In this document: positions 1 to 6,669 of the stretch, piece by piece
How the letters are laid out: each line of letters opens with the position of its first letter
Position numbering within the stretch: the stretch's first letter is position 1
Assembly (NCBI GenBank): GCA_051892875.1
Contig: JBJFGR010000109.1
Coordinates: 1 to 8,517 of the forward strand
Length of the DNA: 8,517 bases
Direction: 5' to 3'
Origin: JBJFGR01 sp051892875
GTDB lineage: Bacteria > Pseudomonadota > Gammaproteobacteria > Enterobacterales > Succinivibrionaceae
The notes under the pieces: model-generated
The model's input: only the letters and a program-made list of their open reading frames with translations
What the model was told of the DNA's origin: nothing
Database searches by the model: none
Position numbers and translations under genes: made by a program

Positions 1-211
1 ATCCTTTTGAATAGTATGTTGAAAGCATTTGGGCAGTTACAGTTTTACCGAATCTGCGAGGACGAGTTACAGCCATAAAACGATTTGCTTTATTTAGTCT
101 TTTATTGGTTATATCAATAAAACACGTTTTATCCACAAAAATATCTGAATCTTTAAATTCAATAAGTTCTGTAAAACTGTTATCCCTACATGGATTTAGA
201 ATATTACCCAT
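1..211 (-). CDS. AAA-ATPase-like / PD-(D/E)XK nuclease family protein, 5' part only
   Basis: The first 70 residues of a protein are visible; the rest lies beyond the left edge. Reading from ATG at 211-209 the frame is open to base 2. Residues 5-7 (LNP), 25-29 (FVDKT) and 50-57 (RPRRFGKT) match the N-terminal signature of the AAA-ATPase-like family (Pfam AAA-ATPase_like), in which RPRRFGK[ST] is the P-loop that binds nucleotide. Family members usually run to 500-600 residues and often end in a PD-(D/E)XK nuclease-like domain; that half cannot be seen here. Their cellular role is poorly known. They occur in many copies in some host-associated bacteria and have been suspected of mobile or defence-like behaviour, which is inference. 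The start is supported by GGAGAA six bases upstream. The gene is separated from pilY1 by about 800 bp and a terminator, so it is its own transcription unit. Confidence 0.85.
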   Translation of the reverse strand, partial: MGNILNPCRDNSFTELIEFKDSDIFVDKTCFIDITNKRLNKANRFMAVTRPRRFGKTVTAQMLSTYYSKG

Positions 212-217
212 AATTTA

Positions 218-223
218 TTCTCC
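218..223 (-). promoter_or_regulatory. Ribosome binding site of the AAA-ATPase-like gene
   Basis: GGAGAA on the minus strand, six bases before the ATG at 211. It fixes the start of the partial ATPase gene, which otherwise has no upstream in-frame support. Confidence 0.7.
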
Positions 224-267
224 ATTACTTTCAACATCCTCATTTGTTATTTTACCACAACATCTAA

Positions 268-296
268 TTTATACGTTATCAACCCCACTTTATTAA
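268..296 (-). promoter_or_regulatory. Possible sigma-70 promoter of the AAA-ATPase-like gene
   Basis: On the minus strand, TTAATA (296-291), a 17-base spacer and TATAAA (273-268) give four of six and five of six consensus matches. Transcription would begin near 261, leaving a leader of about 50 bases before the ATG at 211. The DNA is very AT-rich, so such matches arise by chance and the call is tentative. Confidence 0.3.
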
Positions 297-349
297 GCAA
301 AATTTTTATGGGATACACGATCTTACATTTTTTTACCCTAACTTCTAAT

Positions 350-383
350 AACTTCAAAAAGAAATATTAATCATTTTGAAGTT
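350..383. repeat. Inverted repeat with a 10-bp perfect stem
   Basis: AACTTCAAAA (350-359) and TTTTGAAGTT (374-383) are perfect inverse copies around a 14-base loop. A further TAACTTC at 339-345 repeats 349-355, exactly 10 bp (one helical turn) away. There is no T-run directly after the stem on either strand, so it is not a standard terminator. It lies about 140 bp upstream of the ATPase start and might be an operator, but this is inference. Confidence 0.45.
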
Positions 384-712
384 CACAATAACCCTTCGCA
401 TAGTTTTTATTTTATTATTTATACTATCTATTTTAACAATAGATATTAGATATACTACATGCATTTTCATAAAAATTATATCTGTTGTATATACGTATAC
501 TCTTGTTTTAAGTTTAAGTACTCTTTAGGAAGATTTAAATTAAAAACTCCTTATTTTTCATAAAATTTAGCTCTTCGTACATTACAAATGATAAAAGACA
601 AAAATTAAAAGTGATAGAGGATAAATATAATTGTGATTAAAGGTTGAGTATAAATTAAATTTACTAGAATCTCAAACAGGATATACCTAGCATATTTATA
701 TAATGACAATGC

Positions 713-784
713 ACACTTTATACTACACCTCAACTGTGTATTAATAAATTGAATTTTTTATGTATTAATACTTACACTTTATAC
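713..784. repeat. Interleaved short direct repeats in the intergenic region
   Basis: ACACTTTATAC occurs at 713-723 and 774-784. Between these copies TGTATTAATA occurs at 737-746 and 761-770. The second inner copy lies within a perfect palindrome, GTATTAATAC (762-771). The result is an outer pair flanking an inner pair in 72 bp. No function can be assigned; a protein-binding site or decayed mobile-element remnant are possibilities. Confidence 0.45.
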
Positions 785-872
785 ACACCACTATTTAATT
801 GGTATTTTATAGAGTAAAACACTATTCCGCTATCATAGGGTTAAATGAAATCTACACATAAGTGTATTCTCC

Positions 873-896
873 ATCCCCACTTGGATTTAGAAATTA
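873..896 (-). pseudogene. Possible remnant of an AAA-ATPase-like gene start
   Basis: This 24-base segment matches 182-206, which encodes residues 2-10 of the AAA-ATPase-like protein, at 22 of 25 aligned columns with two substitutions and one gap. On the minus strand it reads CTA AAT CCA AGT GGG GAT, giving LNPSGD, close to LNPCRD in the intact gene and to the family's usual LNPG-type N terminus. The frame ends at TAG soon after, and no further similarity is evident on either side. It could be a decayed gene copy or a chance match in AT-rich DNA. Confidence 0.25.
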
Positions 897-971
897 TGAA
901 AAAGAATTTCTTTAATATTGTAGAGGTAAGTAATTATAGACAACTAAAAAAATAACACGTACTATTCAGAT

Positions 972-1002
972 AAAAAAAGACCTTTGTTTCTACAAAGGTC
1001 TT
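972..1002 (-). terminator. Rho-independent terminator of pilY1
   Basis: A perfect 11-bp stem (977-987 with 992-1002) with a 4-base loop, read on the minus strand as AAGACCTTTGT-AGAA-ACAAAGGTCTT and followed by an uninterrupted T-run down to 972. It begins 26 bases after the pilY1 stop codon. This is the clearest regulatory structure in the window and shows that pilY1 transcription ends here rather than running into the ATPase gene. There is no good T-run on the plus strand, so it works mainly in one direction. Confidence 0.92.
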
Positions 1003-1028
1003 CATTTAAAACGTTTTATGTTGATATA

Positions 1029-4000
1029 TTAGTGTAACATCTTCCATGAAGTAGTTTTTACTGTAGGTTGTTGCATATCAACTTCCTGAGCTTTGATTGG
1101 TAATGATTCAGTATTTGTATTATCATAACCAACGTTTACAACAGCCTTAATACTACCATCTGGAGTGATAAACACGTTAATAGTTGGGTCTTTCGCCAAA
1201 GCATTAACTTTTGAGAATTCCCCAAAACTACCAGTTCTCCAATTACCAGTTATAATTCTAGAAGAACCACCGCCATCACAGTTATTTGCAACTTCAGGCT
1301 TGTTTGCTACAATTACAAACTCATCATTGAAGATCTGAGTGGTTGTATATACTCTTTCACCAGTATTTTCAGTTAAATCTAAATACCAACCATAATTTAA
1401 ACGTGCTGTATCTGCAGGGTTTATACCCCACTGTACTGCCATAAACTTTTCACATTCAGGAGATGTTTCAACTGCACAAGAACTTGGTGCAATTTTTTCA
1501 ACTTCTCCTGTTTTTATTGCTTGTGCAAGGCAATTTGTTCCAGTACCATTACAACGTTCAACACGAGCCACGCTTGCATCATATGTCTTTTGAGCAGTTA
1601 AATCACTAATCACGTATATAGATTGAGTCTTATTATATGTCTTAGATTGTTCTGTTCCATCAATCTTCTGGAAATAAGACCCTGTACCAAACATCAAACC
1701 TATACCAGAATCATTCTTATGACCTGCTGATGGACGTGCTGTAATAGGTTGTGCAACGTTGTTAGCATCTTTTGCTTTAAAGATAATTGTTGGAACATTT
1801 TTCTTATTAGAAGTACTTGGATGTCCCCAATTTTTAATATCTGTTACTCCATTTAAATCAATCTTCCAAACAAAACCAAAGTTGTCAGCCCAATACATTG
1901 CTTGATAATTACCATCTTTATAAAGATCAATCAATACTGGTTTAGTAGGAACATTTAATCTATTAGCGTTCCATGGATCTTTACTAGCCATAGATGGATC
2001 AACGGTACCATTATAGATCTTAGGATCATCAGTAGACACTCCTGAAGTTGAAACTTCAGTATGATCATTACCTTCCGCAACCTGAATAGTATTCACAACA
2101 AGAGGTTTCTTAGAAGCTGAAGATTTTAATAAATCAACTATAACAAAACCTGATTTATCAGCATCATAACCTGTTGTGAAAATCAAATAAGGTTTATTCT
2201 TTGAGACATTATTATCTAATTTCTTTGTATTAACTAATAAAGGAGCTTCTCTCACCTTACCAATTGACAATTCAGGATGTGAAGAATCTTTTCCTTTTAA
2301 TTGATCTCCTTCCGCAATTTCCCAAAGAAGAATCTTATTTAATTCTTCTTCTGAAGTATCGCTATTTACTAAAGAAATTTTTGAAACATCCAATGCATAG
2401 GCACCTTTTATACCCAAACCATAAGAACCATACAAAATAATATTATCCTTACTCTTGTATATTTGAGGTGTCTGGTCTACAAATGATCGATGTCCTTTAT
2501 TGTAATCCTGGTTAGTCAAATAATGCAATTTGCCTAATGCAGAATTTGGAATAAATGACAACTTAGGTTCAGGGATAGCTGATTCACTTGCATTAGGTGC
2601 AGTCATTATATGCAACATACCATCATTTGCACCAACTGCCAACATCTGAACATTTCTACTATCAACGAATACTTGAGCATCGGAATTGATAATATCACCA
2701 ATTACATAACCAGCAGGATTTGAAGAACCAAAAGTCATTTGGTCATCAATTTTTCTAGATCTTAAAGGCATAGAATTATTATAGGTTAAATTCATGTCTT
2801 TAAGTGCGGTTTCTGTTGGAGGATAGAAACCCTGATATTCGTAGGTGTGTTCACCTGCTAACCATCTAATCAATCTGTTTAGATATAAATGACCATTGCT
2901 ATCAGTTGTTGTTGAAACATTTATAATCTTATCAGATAAATAAGCACCTATAGAATTATATGCATTACCACTATCGCTAGCAGAAGCTAAATCCTTTGCA
3001 GAATTGGCACTAGCTTTTAACTTTTTAAAAGTTGGGTTATCAGGGTCGCTATAGTCTACTGCAACAATAACACGCTTATCAGGATCGTAGTTAGCATAAA
3101 CTTTTGCAGGCATAAATGATTCTAATGGATCACCATATGAACCCTTTTCATTTACCTTAAATCTTCTTACATCACCATACCATAAACCAGGATTGTAATA
3201 TGTACCATAAGCATAGTCACCTACAGTGATCTTCTTATTTGCTGTCGCAAATGTAGAACCTGAGTGGTATGTAGCTGTAATCTGATTAAGCATAGTTACA
3301 ATACCTTCTCTTAACTTAGATGGATTTGAAGCCAAGAAGTAATTTGAAGGGTCTACAGAGGTATCAACATTTTTATAAGAACCTTTGTTTAAACCTACTT
3401 TTGCAGCATACCAAAGAGGAGATTTTAAATATGGATCTTTTGTTTGATCGCTAACAACCTTAAATAAACGGCTTGACATAACATGGTTTTCGTCTCTAGA
3501 TCTAGTGCCATTTGTCCAATTACCACAATCAGGTGCACCAAGTATATCTGAATCCTTTCTTGGATGATTATCAGCTTTTAATTGAGTTCTATTCATATAA
3601 TATGAAGGGACATTTTTAATCCAATTATTATAATATGCGCTGTACCCTCCTTTATTTTGGATACCATTTACATAAAAATCTTGATTAATATTATTATCAA
3701 AAGCACTTTGTATGTCACCTGTTGTTGTTGAATTAATAAGGTTAGCGTCACTTACTGGATTATCTAATCTGTATCTACAATTAGCTGGTGCATTTGTTTT
3801 TTTCTTACCGAGGTCAATGTATACCCCTTGATTTTCAACGCCTGTTATAATATAACCTGCATGTTCGTTTGCGTAGCCGTCTGTATCTACAGCTCTCATT
3901 TGGATTCGGATAAATTTATCTTCACCATCACCGTCAACCACAAAATACTTATACTCTGTGATCATATCCATGTCATAATCGGAACCATATTGGAAGTCTT

Positions 4001-6137
4001 CGTAGTTAACACGGAAAGTACCCTCAGTATTTGATAAATGCTCAACGAATAAATCTACTATCTGATTTGTAGATTCAAGTTTTGGATCTGTTGAATCTGA
4101 AACAGTCTTCGCAAAAGGTAACAAAGCAACAGTTCTATTTTCATCGATCTTGATTCTAATTTCAGGTAAAGCAGGCTTTGTTGCTACAACATAAGTTTCT
4201 AATGAAATGTCTTTACTATTTTTTCCATCAGCTGATGTTGCTTTTAACAAATTATCATTATATAGAGATGCAATCCCTGCCACATTATAGCTACCATGAG
4301 CAAAGGCAACAGCAGGAGCTAAACCTCTAACATCTGACAAATTCTCTATTGTTTTTAATGAAGGTATGTAATTATACATTTGTTCTTCTGACGTAGAGTT
4401 TTTTGATAACCCCATAAAATACTGTCCAGGTTCTACTTGGATGTTAGAAGTTCTTTCAACTATTGCACCTTTATCACTTCCAAAAAGAGTGGAATCATGT
4501 TGTTCACTATCAAATGATATACTTTCATCAGCAATTACTAATGCAACAGCCTTTGCACAGTAGTTTGAAGATTTTGTATATAATTTTTTAGCATCATCTT
4601 TATTATATATAGCATCAGTTAAAGTAAGTTTTTCATCATCCTTTTCACTTTGATTTATGTCATTACCTTTGAAATACTGAACAGTATTATATAATAAAGC
4701 CCCTACAGGATTACCCCAATCTCTGCAAGCACTATTATTAGGAACTAAATTAGATGTATTAGCACTTCTTCCGCAATCAGAATAAGTACCACTTGTACCA
4801 TCAGTTTTTCGAGAAACATCGATTCTGTCTAATGTGCCAACAAAACCACATGAGTATGCATCTTCGTCAGACTTACAACCATAATTGAATTTAAAATCCC
4901 CATCTGTCATAAATTCTTTTGAGACGTCACCTATGTTAGCTCGCAAAGACGCACCATTCTTACTTCTTGCCCATGAACCAGTTATTAACCCAAAATTAAT
5001 CTTTGGGGTGGAACCTTCACCATATTCTTGCAATAAACCAATAGGCTGATATACATGTTTACTACCACTTCCATAATCATGACAATATGAAGCATTTATA
5101 AAGCCATCTAAACATGTTACAACGTTTATAGCTGTTTCACCAAATGTACCTGACACAAAACCAGTTCCATCCCATTTGTTTGTAGCTATTGCTGAATCTG
5201 TGTCTTGAGTTGTTGATTGCTTACCTACCCAATCCCATAAATATTTTTTGGCATTAGGATTGTTAATTCCTGGCATCCCCGCCTTTAAAACTTTACCATA
5301 ACGCATATATTGAGATGACCATCTATTACCGTCGTATGATGCCATTGCAAAGAAATATGCATTTCCAGAACCTGTTGAAGGTAACCCAGTAAAATCATTA
5401 ATTGTTAAAGATGTACCAGAACCTTTATACATATCATCGCCAAGTACTTTACCCCAAGCGTGGCCATCTCTTAAAACATGAGAATGTTTTAATAAAGTTG
5501 CTTTTGCTTCATTTCCATTTACTGTGTATTTGTATTTGGTTGGTTTTGATTTATTTTGACCTACTGGTGTGTCATACAGACGTGTTCCGCCATATAAAAC
5601 TCTCTTTAAAACATCTATACGGGTAGATGTTATATAATTTAAAACATTACCAGACCATTTATTATCGCCAGCACATATGGTATTTACACTTCTTGTAGGT
5701 TTACTTGTCTCTGACCACATGTTTAGAGTTAAATTATCCTTTGATTTTGCAAAAGAAACTGGCAACCAATAACCAGTAGTATCACTTGATGCATTTTCTA
5801 AATTTGATGTACCAATCCTATATTCATAACACAATGTAGGATCAAATATCCCTTCATATATTATTGACGGATCGTATGCAACGTCCATAGAACCATCTTC
5901 ATCAATATCTAGGTAATCAGGATAAGCTTCAGAATTAAGAGTATGTTCGCGTCCCATTACTAGCATTACATTTGGTGCAACTGCCGATTCAGTTGATATA
6001 TTCATTGGTGTTTCTGCCGTAGCGTAATCATTTGCATCAGCAGCATAAGCATTTGCTAATATACCTATACTAGCTATACTAGACCCCAAAAGTATAATTC
6101 TATTTATACTTTTGTTTAATTTTGTCATTTTTAACAT
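1029..6137 (-). CDS. pilY1: PilY1/PilC-type type IV pilus tip and biogenesis protein
   Basis: A 1702-residue exported protein of the PilC/PilY1 family, which acts at the cell surface in type IV pilus extension, adhesion and minor-pilin complex formation. The signal peptide spans about residues 1-32 (basic MLKMTKLNKSINR, hydrophobic core, AYA before AD). A calcium-loop pattern, DIDEDGSMD, lies at 77-85. KWSGNVLNY (160-168) and the later DYDMDM, GYIITG and NYFLASNPSKL stretches are typical of the long N-terminal region. The C-terminal beta-propeller (Neisseria_PilC_C type) starts near 1147 (GDIINS), with VGANDGMLH at 1168-1176 and YWADNFGFVWKIDL after 1414. The protein ends in SWKMLH, like the usual SWRxL. 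About sixteen cysteines suggest disulfides. PilY1 of Pseudomonas is about 1160 residues, so this is a long form. No DxSxS metal motif follows the first PNVM strand, where many relatives have one. The first ATG is preferred because AGGGG lies six bases upstream; M4 would be 15 bases away. Confidence 0.95.
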   Translation of the reverse strand: MLKMTKLNKSINRIILLGSSIASIGILANAYAADANDYATAETPMNISTESAVAPNVMLVMGREHTLNSEAYPDYLDIDEDGSMDVAYDPSIIYEGIFDPTLCYEYRIGTSNLENASSDTTGYWLPVSFAKSKDNLTLNMWSETSKPTRSVNTICAGDNKWSGNVLNYITSTRIDVLKRVLYGGTRLYDTPVGQNKSKPTKYKYTVNGNEAKATLLKHSHVLRDGHAWGKVLGDDMYKGSGTSLTINDFTGLPSTGSGNAYFFAMASYDGNRWSSQYMRYGKVLKAGMPGINNPNAKKYLWDWVGKQSTTQDTDSAIATNKWDGTGFVSGTFGETAINVVTCLDGFINASYCHDYGSGSKHVYQPIGLLQEYGEGSTPKINFGLITGSWARSKNGASLRANIGDVSKEFMTDGDFKFNYGCKSDEDAYSCGFVGTLDRIDVSRKTDGTSGTYSDCGRSANTSNLVPNNSACRDWGNPVGALLYNTVQYFKGNDINQSEKDDEKLTLTDAIYNKDDAKKLYTKSSNYCAKAVALVIADESISFDSEQHDSTLFGSDKGAIVERTSNIQVEPGQYFMGLSKNSTSEEQMYNYIPSLKTIENLSDVRGLAPAVAFAHGSYNVAGIASLYNDNLLKATSADGKNSKDISLETYVVATKPALPEIRIKIDENRTVALLPFAKTVSDSTDPKLESTNQIVDLFVEHLSNTEGTFRVNYEDFQYGSDYDMDMITEYKYFVVDGDGEDKFIRIQMRAVDTDGYANEHAGYIITGVENQGVYIDLGKKKTNAPANCRYRLDNPVSDANLINSTTTGDIQSAFDNNINQDFYVNGIQNKGGYSAYYNNWIKNVPSYYMNRTQLKADNHPRKDSDILGAPDCGNWTNGTRSRDENHVMSSRLFKVVSDQTKDPYLKSPLWYAAKVGLNKGSYKNVDTSVDPSNYFLASNPSKLREGIVTMLNQITATYHSGSTFATANKKITVGDYAYGTYYNPGLWYGDVRRFKVNEKGSYGDPLESFMPAKVYANYDPDKRVIVAVDYSDPDNPTFKKLKASANSAKDLASASDSGNAYNSIGAYLSDKIINVSTTTDSNGHLYLNRLIRWLAGEHTYEYQGFYPPTETALKDMNLTYNNSMPLRSRKIDDQMTFGSSNPAGYVIGDIINSDAQVFVDSRNVQMLAVGANDGMLHIMTAPNASESAIPEPKLSFIPNSALGKLHYLTNQDYNKGHRSFVDQTPQIYKSKDNIILYGSYGLGIKGAYALDVSKISLVNSDTSEEELNKILLWEIAEGDQLKGKDSSHPELSIGKVREAPLLVNTKKLDNNVSKNKPYLIFTTGYDADKSGFVIVDLLKSSASKKPLVVNTIQVAEGNDHTEVSTSGVSTDDPKIYNGTVDPSMASKDPWNANRLNVPTKPVLIDLYKDGNYQAMYWADNFGFVWKIDLNGVTDIKNWGHPSTSNKKNVPTIIFKAKDANNVAQPITARPSAGHKNDSGIGLMFGTGSYFQKIDGTEQSKTYNKTQSIYVISDLTAQKTYDASVARVERCNGTGTNCLAQAIKTGEVEKIAPSSCAVETSPECEKFMAVQWGINPADTARLNYGWYLDLTENTGERVYTTTQIFNDEFVIVANKPEVANNCDGGGSSRIITGNWRTGSFGEFSKVNALAKDPTINVFITPDGSIKAVVNVGYDNTNTESLPIKAQEVDMQQPTVKTTSWKMLH

Positions 6138-6143
6138 ATTATG

Positions 6144-6148
6144 CCCCT
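6144..6148 (-). promoter_or_regulatory. Ribosome binding site of pilY1
   Basis: AGGGG on the minus strand, six bases before the ATG at 6137. It favours the first methionine over the second in-frame one (M4, ATG at 6128), whose spacing would be about 15 bases. Confidence 0.7.
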
Positions 6149-6251
6149 ATAATTCCAAAGTTTACCTATATAACTCTAAAATTATCTAGTGATTATTAAT
6201 GTTTGATGTACGAATTAAAAACAATTAGTTCATTTTTAAATTTTACTAAAA

Positions 6252-6279
6252 ATTTTAACAATTTTTTAACATTTAACAA
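6252..6279 (-). promoter_or_regulatory. Possible sigma-70 promoter of pilY1
   Basis: On the minus strand, TTGTTA (6279-6274), a 16-base spacer and TAAAAT (6257-6252). This would give a leader of a little over 100 bases before the pilY1 ATG. Both boxes overlap TTGTTAA heptamers that recur upstream, so a regulator binding those heptamers would cover the promoter. The surrounding DNA is so AT-rich that other boxes are possible. Confidence 0.28.
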
Positions 6280-6432
6280 AGTCGCTTATGCAAAAAACAC
6301 TACATAAAGCACATTTTTCATTAAACATTAAAATAAAATGCTAGTTCATTTTTTTAGATTACTCTAAATTCTGAAGAAAAATCTATATTTGTAATTATTT
6401 GTAATTAATAATAAAAGTTAATTTGTTAATTT

Positions 6433-6474
6433 TTTGTTAAAAAATTGAATACATGTATTTATTTTTTTAACAAA
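6433..6474. repeat. 42-bp interrupted dyad upstream of pilY1
   Basis: Arms TTTGTTAAAAAA (6433-6444) and TTTTTTAACAAA (6463-6474) are perfect inverse copies of 12 bp. Between them, after 3 unpaired bases on each side, is a perfect 12-bp palindrome, AATACATGTATT (6448-6459). The stem is almost all A-T and is not followed by a T-run on the minus strand, so it is a poor terminator. Its two-level symmetry is more like a binding site for a dimeric or tetrameric DNA-binding protein, which is inference. Confidence 0.5.
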
Positions 6475-6505
6475 TGAAAGAGGTTTTTGTGCAAATTTCA
6501 TCTTT

Positions 6506-6569
6506 CTATTCTTCTTCTATTCTTCTTCTATTCTTCTTCTATTCTTCTTCTATTCTTCTTCTATTCTTC
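6506..6569. repeat. 11-bp tandem repeat running into the gap
   Basis: Five complete copies and one copy cut at 9 of 11 bases of CTATTCTTCTT, all identical, from 6506 to the edge of the N run at 6570. The true copy number is unknown because the array runs into the gap. On the minus strand the unit contains TAG. Because 11 is not a multiple of 3, three successive copies place TAG in all three frames, so no protein can read through it. It lies just past, or in, the 3' end of traF. The perfect copies suggest recent slippage. Confidence 0.9.
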
Positions 6570-6669
6570 NNNNNNNNNNNNNNNNNNNNNNNNNNNNNNN
6601 NNNNNNNNNNNNNNNNNNNNNNNNNNNNNNNNNNNNNNNNNNNNNNNNNNNNNNNNNNNNNNNNNNNNN
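6570..6669. other. Assembly gap of 100 N
   Basis: Exactly 100 unknown bases, the conventional placeholder for a gap of unknown size. The left flank is a tandem repeat, a usual reason for contigs to break. The right flank is traF coding sequence. The real distance, and the linkage between pilY1 and the tra genes, are therefore not proven by this sequence. Confidence 0.97.

Larger units (their letters stand above)
224..971. other. Intergenic region without a recognisable intact gene
   Basis: About 750 bp between the ATPase start and the pilY1 terminator. I translated or scanned both strands and saw only short frames with no family signature. No tRNA or rRNA pattern is visible. The stretch does hold a possible promoter (268-296), an inverted repeat (350-383), interleaved direct repeats (713-784) and a short segment resembling the start of the neighbouring ATPase gene (873-896). 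Base composition is clearly more AT-rich than in pilY1, as expected for non-coding or decayed DNA. Confidence 0.6.
6138..6505. other. AT-rich intergenic region upstream of pilY1
   Basis: About 370 bp with no coding frame of note on either strand. It contains the pilY1 ribosome site, a candidate promoter, five copies of TTGTTAA in both orientations between 6255 and 6473, a 42-bp dyad (6433-6474), and a 12-bp direct repeat TAGTTCATTTTT at 6226-6237 and 6342-6353. A separately regulated pilY1 transcription unit is the simplest reading. Confidence 0.6.

Noticed and set aside
105..296. Open frame of 63 codons on the plus strand
   Set aside because: It overlaps the well-supported ATPase start on the other strand, shows no family signature and has composition like a shadow frame.
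224..971. tRNA, riboswitch or other structured RNA gene
   Set aside because: No cloverleaf, T-loop motif or known riboswitch core is visible, and the DNA is too AT-rich for short stems to be meaningful.
3828..4034. Plus-strand frames inside pilY1, here and at 5402-5626
   Set aside because: They lie antisense within a protein with strong family matches throughout and are cysteine/histidine-rich shadow translations without ribosome sites.
6433..6474. Dyad as a Rho-independent terminator for traF
   Set aside because: The stem is nearly all A-T and A-rich rather than T-rich sequence follows on the minus strand.
6506..6569. Tandem array considered as a CRISPR array
   Set aside because: The units are 11 bp and directly adjacent, with no spacers and no cas genes.
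6550..6669. traF tail ending in RIEEE and a stop at 6552-6550
   Set aside because: This depends on the gap being truly 100 bases. The gap size is a placeholder, so the frame on its far side is unknown.
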